From Papio anubis (Eukaryota > Chordata > Mammalia > Primates > Cercopithecidae): a DNA stretch of 64,000 nt. A program made the position numbers and the translations under genes. Positions 60,146 to 64,000 of this stretch are shown here, piece by piece (within the stretch, counting starts at the first letter, position 1; each line of letters opens with the position of its first letter). Location of the stretch: the NCBI RefSeq assembly GCF_008728515.1, contig NC_044990.1, forward strand, positions 9,941,156 through 10,005,155, written 5' to 3'. Below the pieces are notes generated by a model, which worked only from the letters and a program-made list of their open reading frames with translations, was not told the origin of the DNA and made no database searches.

Positions 60146-60894
60146 GATGCTGAGTCTTTCATTAGATATTGAATTCAAGGGATTTTATTTTTAGTTTATA
60201 ATTAGTTAAGCATTATAAAATGCTCGGAAATGAATTATAAGACATTAACTTCTTCATTACTAGGGAGATGGCTGAAGGAGTATGTGCAGGTAACTACTTG
60301 TGAGCATACGTACTCATCAACTGCACATGATGACTGTGTTGCTGGAAAGTCGAATATAAAAGGACTTTTGATAAACAGCATCTTATTTGCCCATTGGCTA
60401 AATACTATTTGAGATATGCTTTATTTTTTTTGACATGCTATTCAGTTAGCAGAAGGTCACGGTATAACTTCAAATTCCTCAGTACTTACCTTCCTACCAA
60501 CTTTTGTCAGATATACTATTCAGCTGAAAGTGATTGATTTCTGTTTGGCAAAGTACTGAGGAAAATCCTTCCAGAAAAATGGGGACTGTTTTTGCATTGC
60601 ATAAGCATCTCCTAGTTTATCTGTTTTTCTGCGGTTGTCCTCATATGGCGTAGGCTTTAGGGTTCCCCTTTCCCATTGGGAAAGCGTATGATTTCAAAAA
60701 GTGCATATAATTTTAATAAAAATCAAAATAAATTTTGAAACAAAAGAAAAATAAAACATAATGTCCAAAAATGTCCAATTTTCAAGAGTTTGAAAATGAC
60801 TACTAAGCCTTTCCCTCTCAGGGGTGACCATTTCTAGTTCTCTCAGCTGTCCTTCATATGACCTTGTTTCAGGATATCTCACTGTCCTGGCTTT

Positions 60895-61290
60895 TTCTTC
60901 CCAACAGTGGCCCGAGTGCTCCGAACTGGATGCCACACAGCACCTTATAGCCCACCTTGTCCACTGGCATAATATGGCCCATATTCAAGCCACATAGTCC
61001 ACATCCTTTACTTATAAATTCCTGTTTTGAACCTAAATCCAGAGCTTTCATTGATGTTAAATTTCATGTTATTGACTTTTTTGCATTCTAATCTTATTAA
61101 GCTAAACTAATTTTCACTGCTGATATTGGCCTGCAGTAGATTTGCTGTCTCTCTCAGCATTGTGTCATCAGTAAATTTAGCAGTATTTCTATGTATTCAT
61201 CCAAGTCCTGGATTAGACTGTTGAATAGGGCACAGCTGAGAACAGCCCTGTGGCCTCTCACTACAAACATCCCTCCGGGTGGGACTCACC
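60895..61290 (+). repeat. Ancient CR1/L3-like LINE fragment
   Basis: Segments occur in the expected order: 'ccgagtgctccgaactggatgcc', 'gatgttaaatttcatgttattgac', then 'tctcagcattgtgtcatcagtaaatttagcag', 'attcatccaagtcctggattagactgttgaatagggc' and 'agccctgtggcctctcactac'. I recognise this order from a very old amniote LINE family. Heavily diverged. Confidence 0.5.
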
Positions 61291-61519
61291 TCATATTATT
61301 TGCTTCACTTTGAGTAGAGGTGTTTACTCATTTGCTCAAAGGATATAATACAATCACACCTTTAAGGAGAAAATAGAAAAGAAAAGGTACTGATAATAAC
61401 AGTTTCAGGAATTGTTGTTCCTCTGAAGGGTCACAGCAGGACAATTCACAGTATCTGTCAGTTGCGTCTGGGTAAAAAAGAACGAACTGGTTAGAGCTTT
61501 GCCCTAAAATGACCAGGCC

Positions 61520-61528
61520 CTTGTCACA

Positions 61529-61561
<33 letters not shown>

Positions 61562-61570
61562 CACACACAA
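61520..61570 (+). repeat. (CA)n microsatellite
   Basis: About 25 CA units with one CG interruption. Confidence 0.97.
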
Positions 61571-61822
61571 AATTGCTCAGTGCCTCTGCTAAGATCAAGA
61601 GTCCCACATGGCAGAGGCCTTTCACGGCCGTGGTTCTGGGTCTTCCAGATGCCCCTGACTTTGTGGCGTGTGGGAGTGGGCTGTCACAGACCACACCCAC
61701 GGCTCTGCACCGCCTCTCAGGGCATCCCAGACAGGGGCAAGCACTGGAGGTCCTGGTTGCATTGATGACCTCCTCCATCCTATTTCCTTCGGGATTCATG
61801 CTGGTGCTTCGATAAATCTTAG

Positions 61823-61949
61823 ATTATTTTTTGACAAGCTGAAAGATAAAGTTCAACGTGAACAATTGGCAGATGACCCAAATTCACCAACCCTGCGTCA
61901 TGGAGAACTGTTGTCTGGATCTGACCAAACCAGTATCACAGTAGATTAA
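61823..61949 (+). CDS. Candidate terminal exon, uncertain
   Basis: After AAATCTTAG|A the frame reads LFFDKLKDKVQREQLADD and runs 41 codons to TAA at 61947. Overlapping ATTAAA and AATAAA polyadenylation-like hexamers sit at 61945-61954, across the stop. The leading A would complete the AG left by exon E to give Arg, so it could be the next exon. Against it: the pyrimidine tract is poor, the peptide does not resemble the 'R-x-W-K' segment the family has at this point, and the polyadenylation signal is too close to the stop to be typical. An unrelated chance frame is quite possible. Confidence 0.22.
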
Positions 61950-61974
61950 ATAAAGTGATAGAAGAAAGACTTTA

Positions 61975-62088
61975 GGGAGGCGCGGTGGCTCAGGTCTGTT
62001 GCCATGGAGCATAAGGAGGCGAAGCCAGGCATTCGAGACCAGCCTGGGCAACATAGGAAGCCTTCATCTATATAACAATAAAAAAGAA
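61975..62088 (+). mobile_element. Alu left-monomer (FLAM-like)
   Basis: About 110 bp: 'ggaggcgcggtggctcaggtctgttgcc' to 'cagcctgggcaacatagg' and an A-rich tail. The duplication 'agaagaaagactttA' flanks it on both sides, so it inserted as a monomer. Confidence 0.88.
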
Positions 62089-62099
62089 GAAAGACTTTA

Positions 62100-63405
62100 A
62101 ATCTCTCCTGTAGATGCCCTCAAAAGAGAACAGCTTGTATCATAAGTCTCCCGGGAAATCTATCGGCTTCAAGCTTGCTGGAGGTTAAAACACAGATTAT
62201 GAGTATTGTCTAAATTAAGGAAATATTGGTGGGCAATACAGAAACTATTATCGAATGAAAAATAAATTACAATCAAGTCCTTATTTTAGAGACTTTGTCC
62301 CCATCAATTAATTCACTCACAAGTGACTGAATCCACGTCTCCATGCTGTAATTCCAAGAAGTTTAAAGATTTTTCTGTTTTCTTTCTTGAAATACAAATG
62401 CATGCTTCAAATCAGTTACCTTTGATTTCTGATCATCGTCACTATCTTCTTAATCTCATTAAGCCTGTAATCTTGGCTGGCTTTTTTCTTCTGCCCCATT
62501 TTCTGTCCCAGAAATCTCTTCCCAGAAATCAACTGTATCTAGAGAAAGGCAACAGAGGTGGTGAATGGTATTACGAAGGACAGCTTAGTGGAAGAGGGCC
62601 AGAAAAAAATTTTATTTGAGGGAAATTCAATTGGGAGAAGATTAATTGACCAAAAAAAATGAGTTGAAGGATTCTCAAAGTATCACAAAGGAAGCAGCAG
62701 GCTGAGGAGACAAACTTATTATTTGCTCTATTGTTGGAGAACAGACAATTCATAAAGTAACGATATCAGACTTTTTAAACTGCTTCTTGAAAATTGCTTT
62801 TCAAAAAGAGATGTTTCATTTAACCAGTGCGATTAGATGCTGTGGGGTATTGTTATGGAAGCCAAGTAAATTTACACAATAAAATAAATCTTAAAAGGAC
62901 AATTCCACAGGTAAAATGGAAGTTGTCAAGTAGTCAGCATTAGTTTCTGAGGCGCCATCCTCTGAAAGCTGAAACAAGACAAAGCATAGCTCCTGAGAGT
63001 TCTGAAGCGTGAAGACTGAGATCTACTCAAGCTACTAACTTTCTGGACTATGTGAATGGGTGAGGAGAGGATGCAGGGACTTGTGTGGAATGTTCAAGAA
63101 ACTCAGCAGTAAAGAACTTCATCGGGCAAAGAGAGGCCTGATGGAAAGGCATCTCCAAGACATGAGGAAGCTTGACAGGAAGTCCATCTGGAAAGACAGT
63201 GAGTCCTGACATAGACTCTCCCTCACTCCTACATGAGGCGAGAAAGTCTAGCAAGGGTTACAGCGAAATCAGGAGTGAGTCCTGAGTAATTGTTCATTAG
63301 AAACCAAGGGTATCTGACAAAACTACTGTTCACAGAAGATTACCAAGAAATAACTTTGTAGTGGATCAAAACGTACAAATGTAACACTTAAAAAGTAGTC
63401 AAAGG
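62100..63405. other. No gene recognised
   Basis: AT-rich, unique-looking. The frame at 62323-62619 (98 codons) has no recognisable features. Nothing is called. Confidence 0.45.
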
Positions 63406-63408
63406 TGG

Positions 63409-63704
63409 CGGGGTGCAGTGGCTCACACCTGTAATCCCAGCACTTTGGGAGGCTGAGGCGGGTGGATCACCTGAGGTCGGGAGTTTGAGACCAGCCTGGC
63501 CAACATGGCGAAACCTCGTCTCTACTGAAAATACAAAAATTAGCCAGGTGCAGTGGTGTGCGCCTGTAATCCCAGCTACTCGGGAGGCTGAGGCAGGAGA
63601 ATCGCTTGAACTCTGGAGGTGGAGGTTGTGGTGAGCTGAGATAGTGCCACTGCACTCCAGCTTGGGGGCGACAGAGCAAGACTCCATCTCAAAAAAAAAA
63701 AAAA
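63409..63704 (+). mobile_element. Alu (S-type)
   Basis: Full Alu with a 14-base A-tail. The flanks 'aaaaagtagtcaaag' and 'aaaagtggtcaaaag' are the duplication. Confidence 0.95.
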
Positions 63705-64000
63705 GTGGTCAAAAGTAATGAGCAATTTAAACAAGACAATGTACTGCCATGATAGCAATTAAAAAGTGCAGAGGAAGAGAACTTTATTATGAAATGCTTA
63801 ATAAAATGGGAAAACAATTACTAGGGGAATTTCCAATATGGGGACTGCCTTGAAGAAGACAATGCATTTCCATAATTGCTGCTAAACTGTATAAAAACAT
63901 CTTGCCTACAGGCTTCCATAAGGCAGAGATCACTATTCCAGCTTGTATCTACTGTAATATATTCACTTATCTCGAAGGATCCCTCACAACTCTGAAACAG

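Overview
This is an intron- and repeat-dominated stretch of a catarrhine primate genome. It has the usual primate mix of Alu, MIR, L2, L1, MaLR LTRs (MLT1, MST, THE1) and a MADE1 element, with no bacterial, plasmid or phage organisation. The two youngest full-length Alus (19063-19361 and 33087-33381) end in 'caggcttgagccaccgcgcccggcc' and carry 'cgcccgccacctcgcccggct'. I associate that diagnostic pattern with Old World monkey AluY subfamilies rather than human AluY, so a cercopithecid such as a macaque, baboon or vervet is the best guess (inference).

The only gene with convincing exon structure lies on the + strand. Five short exons (25210-25269, 25335-25565, 26378-26460, 43910-43955, 51703-51749) have good acceptors and mutually compatible phases. 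Together they read as part of an EF-hand/WD40-repeat protein of the WDR49/WDR64/EFCAB8/WDR95 type. I cannot say which member it is. The third exon ends in CAG|ATGAGT where CAG|GTGAGT is expected, an Alu sits 38 bp downstream, and at least one expected exon is not recognisable in the following 17.4 kb. The locus may therefore be a decayed (unitary) pseudogene. A weaker candidate terminal exon lies at 61823-61949.

Layout. 0-8 kb: intergenic or intronic sequence with a solo MST LTR, L2, MIR and two Alus. 7.9-8.25 kb: a small CpG-island-like patch. 8.3-18 kb: mostly unique AT-rich DNA with L1, L2 and MIR fragments, plus a short palindrome holding an octamer motif at 14446-14468. 18-24.8 kb: Alus and an MLT1 LTR split by a young Alu. 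25.2-26.5 kb: the first three WD-gene exons. 27-43 kb: a long intron-like tract with many L2 pieces, a THE1 LTR, old L1, and a shortened MADE1 hairpin inside an AT-rich tandem array. 43.9-51.75 kb: two more WD-gene exons, a GC-rich patch and a strong CTCF-like motif. 52-54.8 kb: Alu and nondescript sequence. 54.8-56.83 kb: a large A/C-rich minisatellite with a ~35 bp unit and higher-order structure. 57-64 kb: L2, a DNA-transposon-like element, a CR1/L3-like fragment, a TGGA tract, an Alu monomer and a full Alu.

Nearly all long open frames in the window are chance frames, repeat-derived, or frames of the stop-poor minisatellite, and are not annotated as genes. Repeat family names come from recognising consensus sequences by eye, so boundaries are approximate unless target-site duplications are quoted.
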